From Massilia psychrophila (GTDB lineage Bacteria > Pseudomonadota > Gammaproteobacteria > Burkholderiales > Burkholderiaceae_D): 64,000 bases of DNA. Location of the stretch: assembly GCF_002760665.1 (NCBI RefSeq), contig NZ_PDOB01000010.1, forward strand, positions 1 through 64,000. The letters are read 5' to 3'. The translations under genes were made by a program, and so were the position numbers. The notes beneath the pieces are model-generated. The model saw only the letters and a program-made list of their open reading frames with translations. It had not been told where the DNA came from and did not search any database. How positions within the stretch are numbered: the stretch's first letter is position 1; every line of letters begins with the position of its first letter. Positions 47,939-56,887 of this stretch are shown piece after piece.

Positions 47939-48949
47939 TTATGCCGGCGTCCGCCGCGCCCGCAGCCACACCGCGGCAATGCGGTCGACACCTGGCTCCC
48001 GGCGGCTGTACTCGGCTTCGTCGAGCTCCTCGCCAAACACGTCGGCATCGATCTCCTCGTAGTGCCAGCAGACGCCGGCAGCGTCCAGCAGGGGCTTAAT
48101 GCGCGCAAGAAAAGGATCGACGCCGTCGACGATCGCCACACCGGTGTACATCAGCAGCCGTCCGCCAGGCGCCAGCCGGCCGAGCGACGCCTGCACGATG
48201 TCGATCGACAAGCCGGCGCCGAGTTCGCCGCCGCCGTGGCGGTAGGCGCGTTCGCAGGGATCGAGCAGATAGGGCGGGTTGGCGACGATCAGGTCGAACT
48301 GGCCGACGGCCGCCTTTAACAGGTCGCTGTGCAGCGGGCGCACGTTGGCGGCGCCGGCAAGCAGGGCGTTGACGCCTGCCATGCGCAGGGCTTCGTCGTT
48401 GATGTCGAGCGCCAGCACTTCGGCGCCTGGCGCGTGCAGCGCGATGGTAATCGCCGCCGGGCCGGCGCCGCAGCCGATGTCGACCGCGCGCTCGATTGAA
48501 CCGGTGCCCAGTTCGGCCCGCAGCGCGCGCACGAACCGGTAGGTGTCGGGGCCGAAGAAGACGGCGTTGTCCGCGCTGGTCGGGTAGGCCGAGTGAAAAT
48601 ACAGCTCGTCGCCGATGTTTGAAACACGCACCAGGCTGCGCCGGCACTCACCTTCGGCGCGCAGCACGCCGGCGCTGCGCATCAGCGCCACCATGTCGGA
48701 GGGCACGTCGCCCTCGCGAAACGGCCGGCTCCAGCCGAATACGTCGGTCAGGCTGACCGGCTTCACGCCACTGGCGCGGCGCAGCACGCGCGCGTGGGTG
48801 GCCGGGGTTACCGTCACGTGGCGGTACTGCGCCGTTTTCAACGCCTTGCCCAGTGCCAGCAGGGCGGCGTCGGCCCGCACCGGCGCAGAGGCGGAGGCGG
48901 AGGCGGCAGGTGGGGCGAAGGTCGAGGGCAAAGTGGCAACCGGGCTCAA
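47939..48949 (-). CDS. Class I SAM-dependent methyltransferase with NPPY motif
   Basis: 336 aa, start overlapping the diiron protein's stop by 4 bp. The Rossmann domain (about 145-300) shows motif I VDIGCGAGPAAI, acidic loop ALDIND, and DLIVANPPYLLDP: the NPPY motif of enzymes that methylate planar nitrogens (PrmC/HemK, RsmC/RlmG types). The N-terminal ~140 residues contain SLTDVFGWSRPF and a small helical region. The tight coupling to the diiron protein argues for a joint biosynthetic function rather than rRNA or release-factor methylation. Confidence 0.82.
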   Translation of the reverse strand: MSPVATLPSTFAPPAASASASAPVRADAALLALGKALKTAQYRHVTVTPATHARVLRRASGVKPVSLTDVFGWSRPFREGDVPSDMVALMRSAGVLRAEGECRRSLVRVSNIGDELYFHSAYPTSADNAVFFGPDTYRFVRALRAELGTGSIERAVDIGCGAGPAAITIALHAPGAEVLALDINDEALRMAGVNALLAGAANVRPLHSDLLKAAVGQFDLIVANPPYLLDPCERAYRHGGGELGAGLSIDIVQASLGRLAPGGRLLMYTGVAIVDGVDPFLARIKPLLDAAGVCWHYEEIDADVFGEELDEAEYSRREPGVDRIAAVWLRARRTPA

Positions 48950-50433
48950 TTAAACAGCCTGGAAAACACCCTGGTCGCCATCAGGCCGGCGGCGCTGTGG
49001 TGCTTGGCCGGCGACATCAGCGCGGTCAGCATGGCGACCGCTTCTTCCTTGCTGCCGGCGGCAGCGAGCTTCGCTTCGAGCAAGCGCAATTCGCAGTCGA
49101 TGGTTTCCCGTGCATGCGCGTCGTCAGGGAAACGGTGGCGCAGGATGCCGCGTTCAGCCCTGTCGCGCGGCCGCCGCGCTGTGCCGCCGATGGCGCCGGC
49201 GGCGCGCTGCTGAGCCCGGTGACTGGCAACCCGCGGCAGCACGGCCGCAGCCCACGGGTGCGGCGGCGTCGCGATCCAGTCATGCAACACCTGCTGCTCG
49301 TAGGCGCTGAACACGCCAAACATTTGCGCATGGTCGCCCTGGATCAGCGCCCAGAAGCGGCTGTCCTCGGGCGCTTGGCCGCGCGTGAACCAGCCTTGCG
49401 CCTCGAGCGCCGCCAGCAAACCAGGCATCTGGCCGCGGTCGCCCATCCAGTCGTTGAGCGAGCGGCCGCCCACTTTGCAGTAGTCCGAGTGCATGTTCTT
49501 GCCAACCGCGCTCTTGGCGCCCAGGATGCCGACCAGCTCGGCATGCAGGTCGAACGAGGCGATCACCGCTTCGGTGCCAACACTAAGGTCGTTGAGGCGG
49601 TAGCCGGCCTCGACCCGGCGCATGAAAGCGGCGCTGTCGCCCACTTGCGGCGTCAGCTTGTGCAGCGCTTCCCATGCCTTGCGCGCATGGCCGCTGTCGG
49701 CATTGTCGACCGTGACGTGCAAGGTAAAATAGTACGGGTCGATGCCGAGTTCGTTGAGCTCATAGGCGGTGATCAACAGGTGCAGCGGCAACTGCTCGTA
49801 GCCGAGGTTGTAGCCGATCAGCTCGGGCAGGAACTGGTCGGCGTTGTAGGCCAGGGCCAGCTGGATCAGGCCTTGCACGAAGGATTCTTCGGGCAAGGAT
49901 TGCCACTGGGCGCAGCCGTGGGCGTCGATCAGTTGCTGAAACAGCACGACGTGGTTCTTCTCCGGCACGCCATTGCCGAGTTCTTCGAGGTAAGTCGTGA
50001 TCAAGGGGCGCATTGCCCCTTGTTCCCAGTGCTTGAGCAAGCCGAACAGCCAGGCGCCGTCGACCAGCTTGGTCGGCGCGACGCCTTTCAGGAAATACAG
50101 CGCGTGCGCCTTGTTGCTGAAAAACCGGCGCGGCGCACCGGCCTTGCGCTGCCCCAGGTACTGCTTGTATTGCACGCCGACCAAATCATGGTGGGCGACC
50201 GACCAGGCGGCAAAAGCGTCGGCGCCTTGCGGCAGGGTTGAGCGCGTCGGGCCGGCGGCGTCGAGCTGGCCGCGCAGCCACTGTGCCGCTGTATCGGCCT
50301 CGGCCGCGCCCGCTTCGATGTCGCGCTCGCACAGGGCCAGGTACATGCGGCGCACGCCGGCTTTGGTCGCACCGGTGGCAGCGGTTTGGGCATGCAATGT
50401 TGGGCGGGAAGTTGCAGTGGCTTGATTAGGCAT
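48946..50433 (-). CDS. Heme-oxygenase-like diiron protein (iron-containing redox enzyme family)
   Basis: 495 aa from ATG 50433 with GGAGAG upstream. Residues ~75-260 match the heme-oxygenase-like diiron oxidase (HDO) fold: TYLEELGNGVPEKNHVVLFQ (candidate ligands Glu150/151 and His161), YELNELGIDPYY (Glu225/228) and FTLHVTVDNADSGHA (His239, Asp243/246, His249). Known HDOs perform oxidative cleavage, N-oxygenation or alkene formation on amines and acids. The ~230-residue C-terminal part with another DLHAEL...HSDYCKVGGRSLNDWM block is unusual for the smaller HDOs. The overlapping methyltransferase is its likely partner. Confidence 0.82.
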   Translation of the reverse strand: MPNQATATSRPTLHAQTAATGATKAGVRRMYLALCERDIEAGAAEADTAAQWLRGQLDAAGPTRSTLPQGADAFAAWSVAHHDLVGVQYKQYLGQRKAGAPRRFFSNKAHALYFLKGVAPTKLVDGAWLFGLLKHWEQGAMRPLITTYLEELGNGVPEKNHVVLFQQLIDAHGCAQWQSLPEESFVQGLIQLALAYNADQFLPELIGYNLGYEQLPLHLLITAYELNELGIDPYYFTLHVTVDNADSGHARKAWEALHKLTPQVGDSAAFMRRVEAGYRLNDLSVGTEAVIASFDLHAELVGILGAKSAVGKNMHSDYCKVGGRSLNDWMGDRGQMPGLLAALEAQGWFTRGQAPEDSRFWALIQGDHAQMFGVFSAYEQQVLHDWIATPPHPWAAAVLPRVASHRAQQRAAGAIGGTARRPRDRAERGILRHRFPDDAHARETIDCELRLLEAKLAAAGSKEEAVAMLTALMSPAKHHSAAGLMATRVFSRLFN

Positions 50434-50667
50434 TGTTCTCTCTCCATAAATTGTTGCAGGCACCGGCAGCATGTGATGCATTGGCTGAACCAACTCTTAA
50501 TCAGTATGCAAGGCGCAATACGCGTACGATAGAGGTTCGAACGCCGCGTCCGTGTAAGATCGGGATTACAAGAAAGGCACTCGACAGGCGGCGTACATTT
50601 GACTTGCGGCAGCGCACGCCCTACAGTCAAGCTCACATGAAGCGACAGGATCCGGCGTGGCGACAGC

Positions 50668-51132
50668 ATGAATAAAGCGCGAATAAAGATCCTGCTGGTG
50701 GACGATCAGCCGGCCACGAACGGCTTCGAGACGGCGGCGCTGATGCGGCACCATCCACGCGCACGGGAGCTGCCGATCATCTTCCTGAGCGCCGCCAACG
50801 CCGACGCCGACCTCCTGATCGAACAGGCGCATGCACTCGGTGCGGTCGACTTCATGACCCGGCCGTTCAATCCCGCGGTGCTGCGCTACCGGGTGTCGGT
50901 GTTCATCGACCTGTACCGCAAGGGCGCCGAGATCGCGCTGCACCGCGAGGCCACGCACCAGGCCGCGCTGCGTGAGCGCGACAAGCGCATCCGCCTGATC
51001 CTCGACCGGGACGCGCTGGAGGCATGCGGGCAGCCGGTCGACATGATTTTTACGCCGGAAGACCGCGCCAAGCCGGTCAGCGTCGAGGCGCTCGAACGCA
51101 CCTTCCGCGCGGTCGCCGGCGGGCGCAAATGA
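50668..51132 (+). pseudogene. Eroded response regulator without its phosphorylation site
   Basis: 154 codons, open frame. It begins KILLVDDQPA, like a receiver domain, but jumps directly to NGFETAALMRHHPRARELPI, which in intact proteins follows the LLDVQMPGMDGFETA motif. About 45 residues with the phospho-acceptor Asp are gone without frame loss. The rest of the receiver (FLSAANADAD, GAVDFMTRPFNPAVLR) is present. The C-terminus has RDKRIRLILDRDALEACGQP and VDMIFTPEDRA, apparently a PAS domain also missing its centre. It may still be translated, since the next gene overlaps its stop. Confidence 0.75.
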
Positions 51133-51599
51133 ACGGCGCTTCGAACGATTCCCTGCCAAAGCGCCAGCTGCCGCGCGGTCCGCTACCCATTTCGTGCGGC
51201 ACCCTGATCGTCAACCGGGCCGGCCGGCTGCTGCTGTGCCACGTGACGGATACCGCCAAGTGGGATATCCCGAAAGGCATGCAGGATGCAGGCGAAAGCA
51301 CGCTCGAGGCGGCAATGCGCGAATTGCGCGAGGAAGCGGGAATCGCGTTTGCGCCCGAACGTTACCTTGAGCTCGGGCTGTTCGACTACCGGCCCGACAA
51401 ACGGCTGCACCTGTTCCTGGTGCACGCCGGTGTCGAGCTAACCAGCCTCGATCACCTGGCGTGCACCAGTTTCTTTCCGCACCACGCCAGCGGCGCGGCG
51501 ACACCCGAAGTCGACGGCTACCGCTGGGCCGCGCGCGCCGAGGTGGCCGCGCTGTGCTGGCCGCGCATGGGGCAGCGGCTGCTGGCGCTGGCGTGGTAG
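51129..51599 (+). CDS. NUDIX hydrolase
   Basis: 156 aa from ATG 51129, overlapping the eroded regulator's stop (ATGA). Complete NUDIX box at residues 50-72, GMQDAGE...RELREEAGI, satisfying G-x5-E-x7-R-E-U-x-E-E-x-G-U, with the preceding KWDIPKG. The family hydrolyses nucleoside diphosphates linked to another group; substrate not predictable. Its translation probably depends on coupling to the eroded regulator gene. Confidence 0.88.
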   Translation: MNGASNDSLPKRQLPRGPLPISCGTLIVNRAGRLLLCHVTDTAKWDIPKGMQDAGESTLEAAMRELREEAGIAFAPERYLELGLFDYRPDKRLHLFLVHAGVELTSLDHLACTSFFPHHASGAATPEVDGYRWAARAEVAALCWPRMGQRLLALAW

Positions 51600-51677
51600 G
51601 GATTGACAAGACCGCTCAGGCAGAGCTTCGAAAAAAGGCAGGCCCGCACAATCCCGCAATCCTGCAATTCCGGCCAC

Positions 51678-53348
51678 TCAGGCGCGCATTGCGCGCGCGC
51701 CGAGGCCCGAGGGCTTGGCGTTTTTGCGTGCCGGCGGCGGCGGCGCCAATGCAATCGTGCCGACGCCGCTGCGCCCTGGCCCGGCGTGAACCGCAGGCGC
51801 GCTCGCCAGCGTAAAAATATCGACCGCGCGCGACAGGTCGCCGGCCTGATGGCGCATCGCCGCCGCCGCCGCCGCCGCCGCTTCCTCGACCAGCGCGGCA
51901 TTTTGGCCGGTGGCCTGGTCGATCTGCGCCAGCGCGGCGTTGACATGGACGATGCCGGCCAGTTGCTCGGCGCTGGCGTCGGCGATCTCGCCGACGATGA
52001 CGGTGACGCGGCTGATGCTGCCGACGATGTCGGCCATCCTGCGGCCGGCCCGGCCGGCCAGCTTGGCGCCAGCGTCGACTTCGCCCGTGGCGTCGCCGAT
52101 CAGGCGCCCGATGTCGCGCGCCGCCGCCGCCGAGCTCTTGGCCAGGTTGCGCACTTCGCTTGCCACCACCGCGAAGCCGCGGCCCTGTTCGCCGGCGCGG
52201 GCCGCCTCGACTGCTGCGTTCAGGGCCAAAATGTTGGTCTGGAAGGCGATCGAGTCGATCACGCCGATGATGTCGGTCATCTTGCGCGAGCCTTCGTTGA
52301 TCGATGCCATTTTTGCCACGACTTGCTCGACGACCGCGCCGCCCTGGTCCGCCAGCTTCGAGGCCGACTGGGCCAGTTCCCTGGCCAGGCGCGCGTTTTC
52401 GGCATTCTGGCGAACGGTGCCGGTCAGTTGCTCCATCGACGCCGCCGTTTCTTCGAGGGTGCTGGCTTGCTGCTCGGTGCGGCTGGAGAGATCCTGGTTG
52501 CCGGCCGCAATCTCGCCCGATGCCAGGGCGATGGTGTCGGTGGCGCCGCGCACCTGGCCGACGATGCGCGCCAGATTGCCGTTCATTTCCTTGAGCGCGG
52601 CCGACAACTGGCCGACCTCGTCGCTCGAGCGGACCTCGATGTTGCTGGACAGGTCGCCCGATGCGACCATGCGCGCCACTTTCACCGCGTGGCGGATCGG
52701 GCCGACGATGCCGCGCGTGATGTACCACGCGGTCAGCATGCAGAGAACGCCGCCGACGACGCCAAGCGCCACCATCGCCCTGCTGGCGAGGGTGGCGGCG
52801 GCGACCGCGCGCTCGCCGTTGGCGCGCATCAGGCCGGCGTGGAAATCGCTCAAACTGTCGATCGCATCGAGATAGGCGCGTTGGGCCGGTGAAAAGGTGG
52901 CCAGCAGCGCCGCGCCGGCCTGCTCGTTCTGGCTGGCGCGCGCCAGCTGCACGACGTGCCCGAGCGCCGCGCTGTAGGCGACGGCGCTTGCCTGTACGTG
53001 GCCAAACAGCGCCTGCGCCTCAGGCAAGCGCAAGCGCGAACCGACAGCGTCAAGTCCCGCCGCCGCCTGCAGGCCGAGCCGGTCCGCTTTGTCGAATTCG
53101 GCCCTGGCCAGCGCCGCATCGGCTTGCAGCAGGGCGTGGCTTAGATGGCGCGACTGCAGCACCAGCGCGCCTTGGGCGGCGCCCAGGTCGGCGATGTTGC
53201 GGTAATGGTGGTTCAGGGTGACGTCGAAATCGCCGCCGAGCGCCGCCAGCCGCGCCGCGCCCAGTCCCGCCACCAGGGCCAGCATCGCGAAGCTGAGTGC
53301 AAAGGCAATATTGAGCCGCTGCCCGATCTTTAAGTTTGCAGTCTTCAT
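51678..53348 (-). CDS. Methyl-accepting chemotaxis protein
   Basis: 556 aa. Two membrane helices (about 12-32 and 190-210) enclose a helical periplasmic sensor of ~155 residues; a HAMP domain follows ([25 protein letters not shown]), then the signalling domain with the conserved hairpin tip [47 protein letters not shown] split across the usual heptads. A poly-Ala run and a Pro-rich tail end the protein; no CheR-binding pentapeptide. Ligand unknown. No che genes nearby. Confidence 0.93.
   Translation of the reverse strand: MKTANLKIGQRLNIAFALSFAMLALVAGLGAARLAALGGDFDVTLNHHYRNIADLGAAQGALVLQSRHLSHALLQADAALARAEFDKADRLGLQAAAGLDAVGSRLRLPEAQALFGHVQASAVAYSAALGHVVQLARASQNEQAGAALLATFSPAQRAYLDAIDSLSDFHAGLMRANGERAVAAATLASRAMVALGVVGGVLCMLTAWYITRGIVGPIRHAVKVARMVASGDLSSNIEVRSSDEVGQLSAALKEMNGNLARIVGQVRGATDTIALASGEIAAGNQDLSSRTEQQASTLEETAASMEQLTGTVRQNAENARLARELAQSASKLADQGGAVVEQVVAKMASINEGSRKMTDIIGVIDSIAFQTNILALNAAVEAARAGEQGRGFAVVASEVRNLAKSSAAAARDIGRLIGDATGEVDAGAKLAGRAGRRMADIVGSISRVTVIVGEIADASAEQLAGIVHVNAALAQIDQATGQNAALVEEAAAAAAAAMRHQAGDLSRAVDIFTLASAPAVHAGPGRSGVGTIALAPPPPARKNAKPSGLGARAMRA
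51858..51881 (-). repeat. Trinucleotide repeat (CGC)8 in the chemoreceptor gene
   Basis: 24 bp of perfect CGC units, encoding most of an eight-residue alanine run just after the signalling domain. Confidence 0.9.
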
Positions 53349-53524
53349 TTTTGTCCCCTGTTTTTATCGACGTCCAGGTCCAGCCCGGCGCGAAAGATTG
53401 TAGCGTTATTAGTAACTAATGGGAAAAAATATTTATTAAATGAAAATAAAGCGCGACGCCGACAAGCTGCCGGTGCCGTTGCCGTTCTGCTATGCTACGG
53501 ACACCTTGGACTAAGAACGATTTG
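53349..53524. other. Divergent intergenic region, AT-rich
   Basis: Between the chemoreceptor and the flavoprotein gene. It has an AT-rich core at 53401-53450 with an 11-bp inverted repeat TTAGT-A-ACTAA (53409-53419). Probably holds the promoters of both genes; no unambiguous -35/-10 pair. Confidence 0.4.
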
Positions 53525-54634
53525 ATGGCGCAACACTTCCATGCAGCAGGCAGCGGCGTGTTTGGCGAGCGGGACAGCCGTCGAATCGTCGAGCTGGCGC
53601 CGGCCGCCGACAACGCCGGCTTCATCACACCGGTGCAGCGCGCGCTGATTCACCGCCGTGGCTGGCTCAAGATGCTGGCGCCGCGCTCGGCGGGCGGCGC
53701 CGAACTGCCGCTGCCGGCGGTCGTCCGGCTCGAAGAAGAGATCGCGGCCATCGACGGCAGCATGGGCTGGATCGTTACGCTGTGTGCCGGCGCCGGCTGG
53801 TTCGCCGGCTTCATGGCGCCATCGGTGGCGCGCGACATCATCAAGACGCGCCGCGTGTGCGTAGCCGGCAGCGGCGCGCCGACCGACTACGCCGACGTCG
53901 ACGGCGCCGGTTTTCGCATCAACGGCCGCTGGGATTACGCCAGCGGAGCGCCGATGGCGACCCACTTCACGCTCAACGCGGTCGTTCGCGAGCATGGCCA
54001 GGTCGTGTTGGACGATGCCGGCGCGGCCCTTATTCGGGCTTTCATCGTGCCGGCCAAAAACGTTGTCGTCACTCCGTCGTGGGACAGCATCGGCCTGCGC
54101 GCGAGCGCCTCGCACAGCTATCGCATCGACGATGCGTGGATCGGCGCCGAACACGGGTTTGTCATCGATCCGGTGCAGGCGACTTCGAGCGGTCCGTTGT
54201 ACCGGTTTCCCTTCATGTCGCTGGCGTTCGTCACCTTGTCGGTCAACCTGGCGGGCATGGCGCGCCATTTTCTGCGCCTGGCGGAGCCGGCCATCGCGCG
54301 GCGTCGCCACCCGTCGACCGGCTTGCCGCTGGTCGACATGCCGGCTGTCGCGGCGCGTTTGCGCCGCGCCAGCGACGAGCTGGACGCCGCCCGCAGCCAC
54401 TTCTATCGCTTGCTCGACGGGGCGTGGGAGCAACTAGCCGGTGGGGCCCTGATTGGCGACGGCGTGGCTGCGGCCTTGCGGGCGGCGTCGCTCGAACTGG
54501 TCAGGGTTGCGCGCCTGGCCGTCGACGACTTGTATCCGTATTGCGGGCTATATGCGGCGCATGCCCAAAGCGAGATCAACCGCGTCTGGCGCGATTTTCA
54601 TACGGCCACCCAGCACACCTTGCTGCTGCCTTGA
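53525..54634 (+). CDS. Acyl-CoA-dehydrogenase-fold flavoprotein (HpaB/DszC-like group)
   Basis: 369 aa from ATG 53525; ATG 53492 would add 11 residues, neither with a strong ribosome site. N-terminal helical domain (RALIHRRGWLKMLAPRSAGG, LPAVVRLEEEIAAIDGSMGW), middle beta domain (FRINGRWDYASGAPMATHF, FIVPAKNVVVTPSWDSIGL, YRIDDAWIG) and a C-terminal helical domain of the Acyl-CoA_dh_2 type. Members of this group are usually flavin-dependent monooxygenases or desaturases that need reduced flavin from a separate reductase. No reductase or pathway genes are adjacent. Confidence 0.8.
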   Translation: MAQHFHAAGSGVFGERDSRRIVELAPAADNAGFITPVQRALIHRRGWLKMLAPRSAGGAELPLPAVVRLEEEIAAIDGSMGWIVTLCAGAGWFAGFMAPSVARDIIKTRRVCVAGSGAPTDYADVDGAGFRINGRWDYASGAPMATHFTLNAVVREHGQVVLDDAGAALIRAFIVPAKNVVVTPSWDSIGLRASASHSYRIDDAWIGAEHGFVIDPVQATSSGPLYRFPFMSLAFVTLSVNLAGMARHFLRLAEPAIARRRHPSTGLPLVDMPAVAARLRRASDELDAARSHFYRLLDGAWEQLAGGALIGDGVAAALRAASLELVRVARLAVDDLYPYCGLYAAHAQSEINRVWRDFHTATQHTLLLP

Positions 54635-54769
54635 TTTAGCCACTCCGTCACACCCGAAGTCGATCCGGCAGCGCGTCCGGCAGCGGTGTGCGCGCACGGT
54701 AGGAATCCTCGCCATCGCCGCCTGCGGTTGGGCTAGAATGCGGCTCCGTTTCATTTCGTTCAGGAAATC

Positions 54770-55561
54770 ATGCTGCAGAGATCTTTACGCGCCGCGGCGT
54801 TGGCGTGGCTGCTGCTGGCTGCGGCGGCGCCGGCGTTGGCCGGCGACTGCCCGTCGCACTACGTCGATGGCCGGCTGCCGGAAATTCGCAATCCGAAACT
54901 TGCAACCGCCACCCGGGAGCTGTGCTTCGGGGTGTTCGGGGTAATGCATTCTGGCGTTACCCGCACCCCGCTGTGGTCGGCCGAGCATTTAAAAGCCGAT
55001 AACCTGGAAGCGGCGAGCGACTTGTCGCGCGAGAATTCTTTTCACGCCGAGCCGCAACTGCCGCTGTCGCAGCGGGCCGAATTGTCCGACTACGCGCGCA
55101 GCGGCTTCGACCGCGGCCACATGGCGCCGAACGGCGACATGCCGGACCGCCAGTCCCAGCGCGAGAGCTTTACGCTGGCCAACATGGTGCCCCAGGACGC
55201 CGACCTCAACCGTCACGCCTGGGCCGGCATCGAGGGCCTGGTGCGCAAGATGGCGAAGAAGGAGGGCGCGCTGTACGTGATCACCGGCCCGGCCTTCATC
55301 GGCACCAGCCTGCGCAGGATCGGCAACGTGATGGTGCCGAGCCACGTGTATAAACTGGTGTACAGCCCGCGCCAGCGTGCCGGCGCCGCCTGGTTCATGG
55401 AGAACCGCGCGCAGGCCCGGCAGCAGGCGATCTCGATTGCCGCGCTGGAAGCGGCCATCGGCATCGACCTGCTGCCGTCACTGTCGCCGCGCCAGAAGGA
55501 AACCATGCTGCGGCTGCCGGACGTCAAGCGCAAGAAATCGGCCCACGTTCCAGGTTTTTAA
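54770..55561 (+). CDS. Secreted DNA/RNA non-specific endonuclease (NucA type)
   Basis: 263 aa, AGGA before ATG 54770. Signal peptide ending APALA (residue 24). Catalytic motif FDRGHMAPNGD with His117 as general base, then NMVPQDADLNRHAW supplying the Mg ligand Asn, and IEGLVRKMAKKEGALYVITGPAF. Two Cys near the N-terminus. The enzyme would degrade extracellular or periplasmic nucleic acid for nutrients or defence; no immunity protein gene is evident, consistent with an exported scavenging nuclease. Confidence 0.92.
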   Translation: MLQRSLRAAALAWLLLAAAAPALAGDCPSHYVDGRLPEIRNPKLATATRELCFGVFGVMHSGVTRTPLWSAEHLKADNLEAASDLSRENSFHAEPQLPLSQRAELSDYARSGFDRGHMAPNGDMPDRQSQRESFTLANMVPQDADLNRHAWAGIEGLVRKMAKKEGALYVITGPAFIGTSLRRIGNVMVPSHVYKLVYSPRQRAGAAWFMENRAQARQQAISIAALEAAIGIDLLPSLSPRQKETMLRLPDVKRKKSAHVPGF

Positions 55562-55576
55562 TCGAGGAGATTTGTC

Positions 55577-55834
55577 ATGAGTGCAAAGCCAGCGTTTGTC
55601 CCGTACGCCAATGAGGCCGATGTGATCGAGGTCGGTAACCTGGCAATCGAAAACCGGCTCGACCGGATTACCCTGCACGGCGACGTCGACCTGACGCGCG
55701 ACAAGGCCGGACTGGCGCAGGCCAGGCTGCTGCACCGGTTGCTCGGCGACGTCGTCGCCGTTCTCGAGGCGGCGGCGCTGCCGGATGCGTTGCCGGCGCC
55801 GCAGGTGAAAACGGTCGATAACCCGTTCAATTAG
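55577..55834 (+). CDS. Small conserved hypothetical protein, 85 aa
   Basis: GGAG 7-8 nt before ATG 55577; 15 bp after the nuclease stop, so probably co-transcribed with it. Acidic N-terminal half with EVGNLAIENRLDRITLHGDV, then a helix KAGLAQARLLHRLLGDVVAVL. No signal peptide. The phrase LDRITLHGDVDLTRDKAGL reads like a small protein seen in related Burkholderiales, but I can assign no function. Confidence 0.65.
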   Translation: MSAKPAFVPYANEADVIEVGNLAIENRLDRITLHGDVDLTRDKAGLAQARLLHRLLGDVVAVLEAAALPDALPAPQVKTVDNPFN

Positions 55835-55981
55835 CGCGCTGGGTCGTCGCTGGAGGCGGGCAAGCCAATGGTGCGCAGGGTGGGGGCGGTTTCGGGTACG
55901 CTAAATTGTCGGCGCGCCGGCCAGCCGTGCAAGCTGTCCGTTACCCGGACAGGCGGCCTGACACCATTGGGAGGAACCATC

Positions 55982-56806
55982 ATGCAACGCACACTCATTG
56001 CCGTTTTCGACAACCACGCCGACGCCCGGTCGGCCATCGAGGAGTTGGTGGCGGCCGGATTTTCGCGCCCGCAGATTCGCCTGAGCGAGGGCGACCCGAC
56101 GGGCGGAGCCAGCGCCATTGACGGCGACCAGGCCACGGAAGCGCCGCGCGGCCCCGGTTCGTTCGGCGACAGTATCAAGAATTTTCTCGGCACGCTATTT
56201 GGCACCGATAATAGCGAGCACGTTCAAAAATATGCCGACGCCGTCACCCGCGGCCACCATGTACTGACCTTGACGGCGGGCGACGAGTCGGACGCCAAGC
56301 GCGCCGGCGCCATCGTCGAGCGCTTCAGCCCGGTCGACATCGACGAGCGGGCAGCGCAATGGAGCGGCGGTACCCTTGCCAGCGAAGCGATGCGCAACGG
56401 CGCGTCGCGGTCGCCATTGCCGCCGATGCCGATGCCGCAAGCTGCGGCATCAATGTCGCAGCAGAGCGTCCAGGGCGGCTCGGAGCAGCGTAGCGGCGGC
56501 GTCAAGGTGTTTAGCCACGAGGCCGCGGCGACGTTGAACGAAACCGAGGCCGCGATCGAAGCCGACGACGACTATTACCTCGGTCATTTCAACAGCAATT
56601 ACGCCGGTGCCGGCGACCAGTACACCCACCATGCACCGGCCTATAAATATGGCGCCGACATGGCCGCCGACGCGCAGTATCGCGGGCGGCCGTGGACCGA
56701 CGTCAATTCTGAGCTCAGGCGCGACTGGGAAGGCCGCAATCCCGGCGCGCAGTGGGACCGGTTCGAGGCATCGGTGCGGTACGGCTGGGAACGGCGCCGC
56801 TATTGA
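55982..56806 (+). CDS. Two-domain stress-type protein (YflT/GSP17M-like N-terminus)
   Basis: 274 aa from ATG 55982, GGAGG upstream. N-terminal ~110 residues (RTLIAVFDNHADARSAIEEL, FSRPQIRLSEGD, ADAVTRGHHVLTLT) resemble the general-stress YflT/GSP17M fold, usually a ferredoxin-like regulator domain. A low-complexity Pro/Gln/Ser linker follows. The C-terminal ~70 residues have a conserved aromatic pattern, YLGHFNSNYAGAGDQY, YKYGADMAAD, WTDVNSELRRDWEGRNPGA, common in unannotated betaproteobacterial stress proteins. Cytoplasmic. Function not established. Confidence 0.7.
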   Translation: MQRTLIAVFDNHADARSAIEELVAAGFSRPQIRLSEGDPTGGASAIDGDQATEAPRGPGSFGDSIKNFLGTLFGTDNSEHVQKYADAVTRGHHVLTLTAGDESDAKRAGAIVERFSPVDIDERAAQWSGGTLASEAMRNGASRSPLPPMPMPQAAASMSQQSVQGGSEQRSGGVKVFSHEAAATLNETEAAIEADDDYYLGHFNSNYAGAGDQYTHHAPAYKYGADMAADAQYRGRPWTDVNSELRRDWEGRNPGAQWDRFEASVRYGWERRRY

Positions 56807-56842
56807 CGGGGGCGACGGCAGGGCGGTTTGCCGCCGGCGCGC

Positions 56843-56872
56843 CGATTGCAGCCGATTGCAGCCGATTGCAGC
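56843..56872. repeat. 10-bp tandem repeat between convergent genes
   Basis: CCGATTGCAG repeated three times without change, then a diverged copy. It lies between the stops of the stress-type protein and the diguanylate cyclase. Confidence 0.9.
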
Positions 56873-56887
56873 CGGTATCAGCAGATT

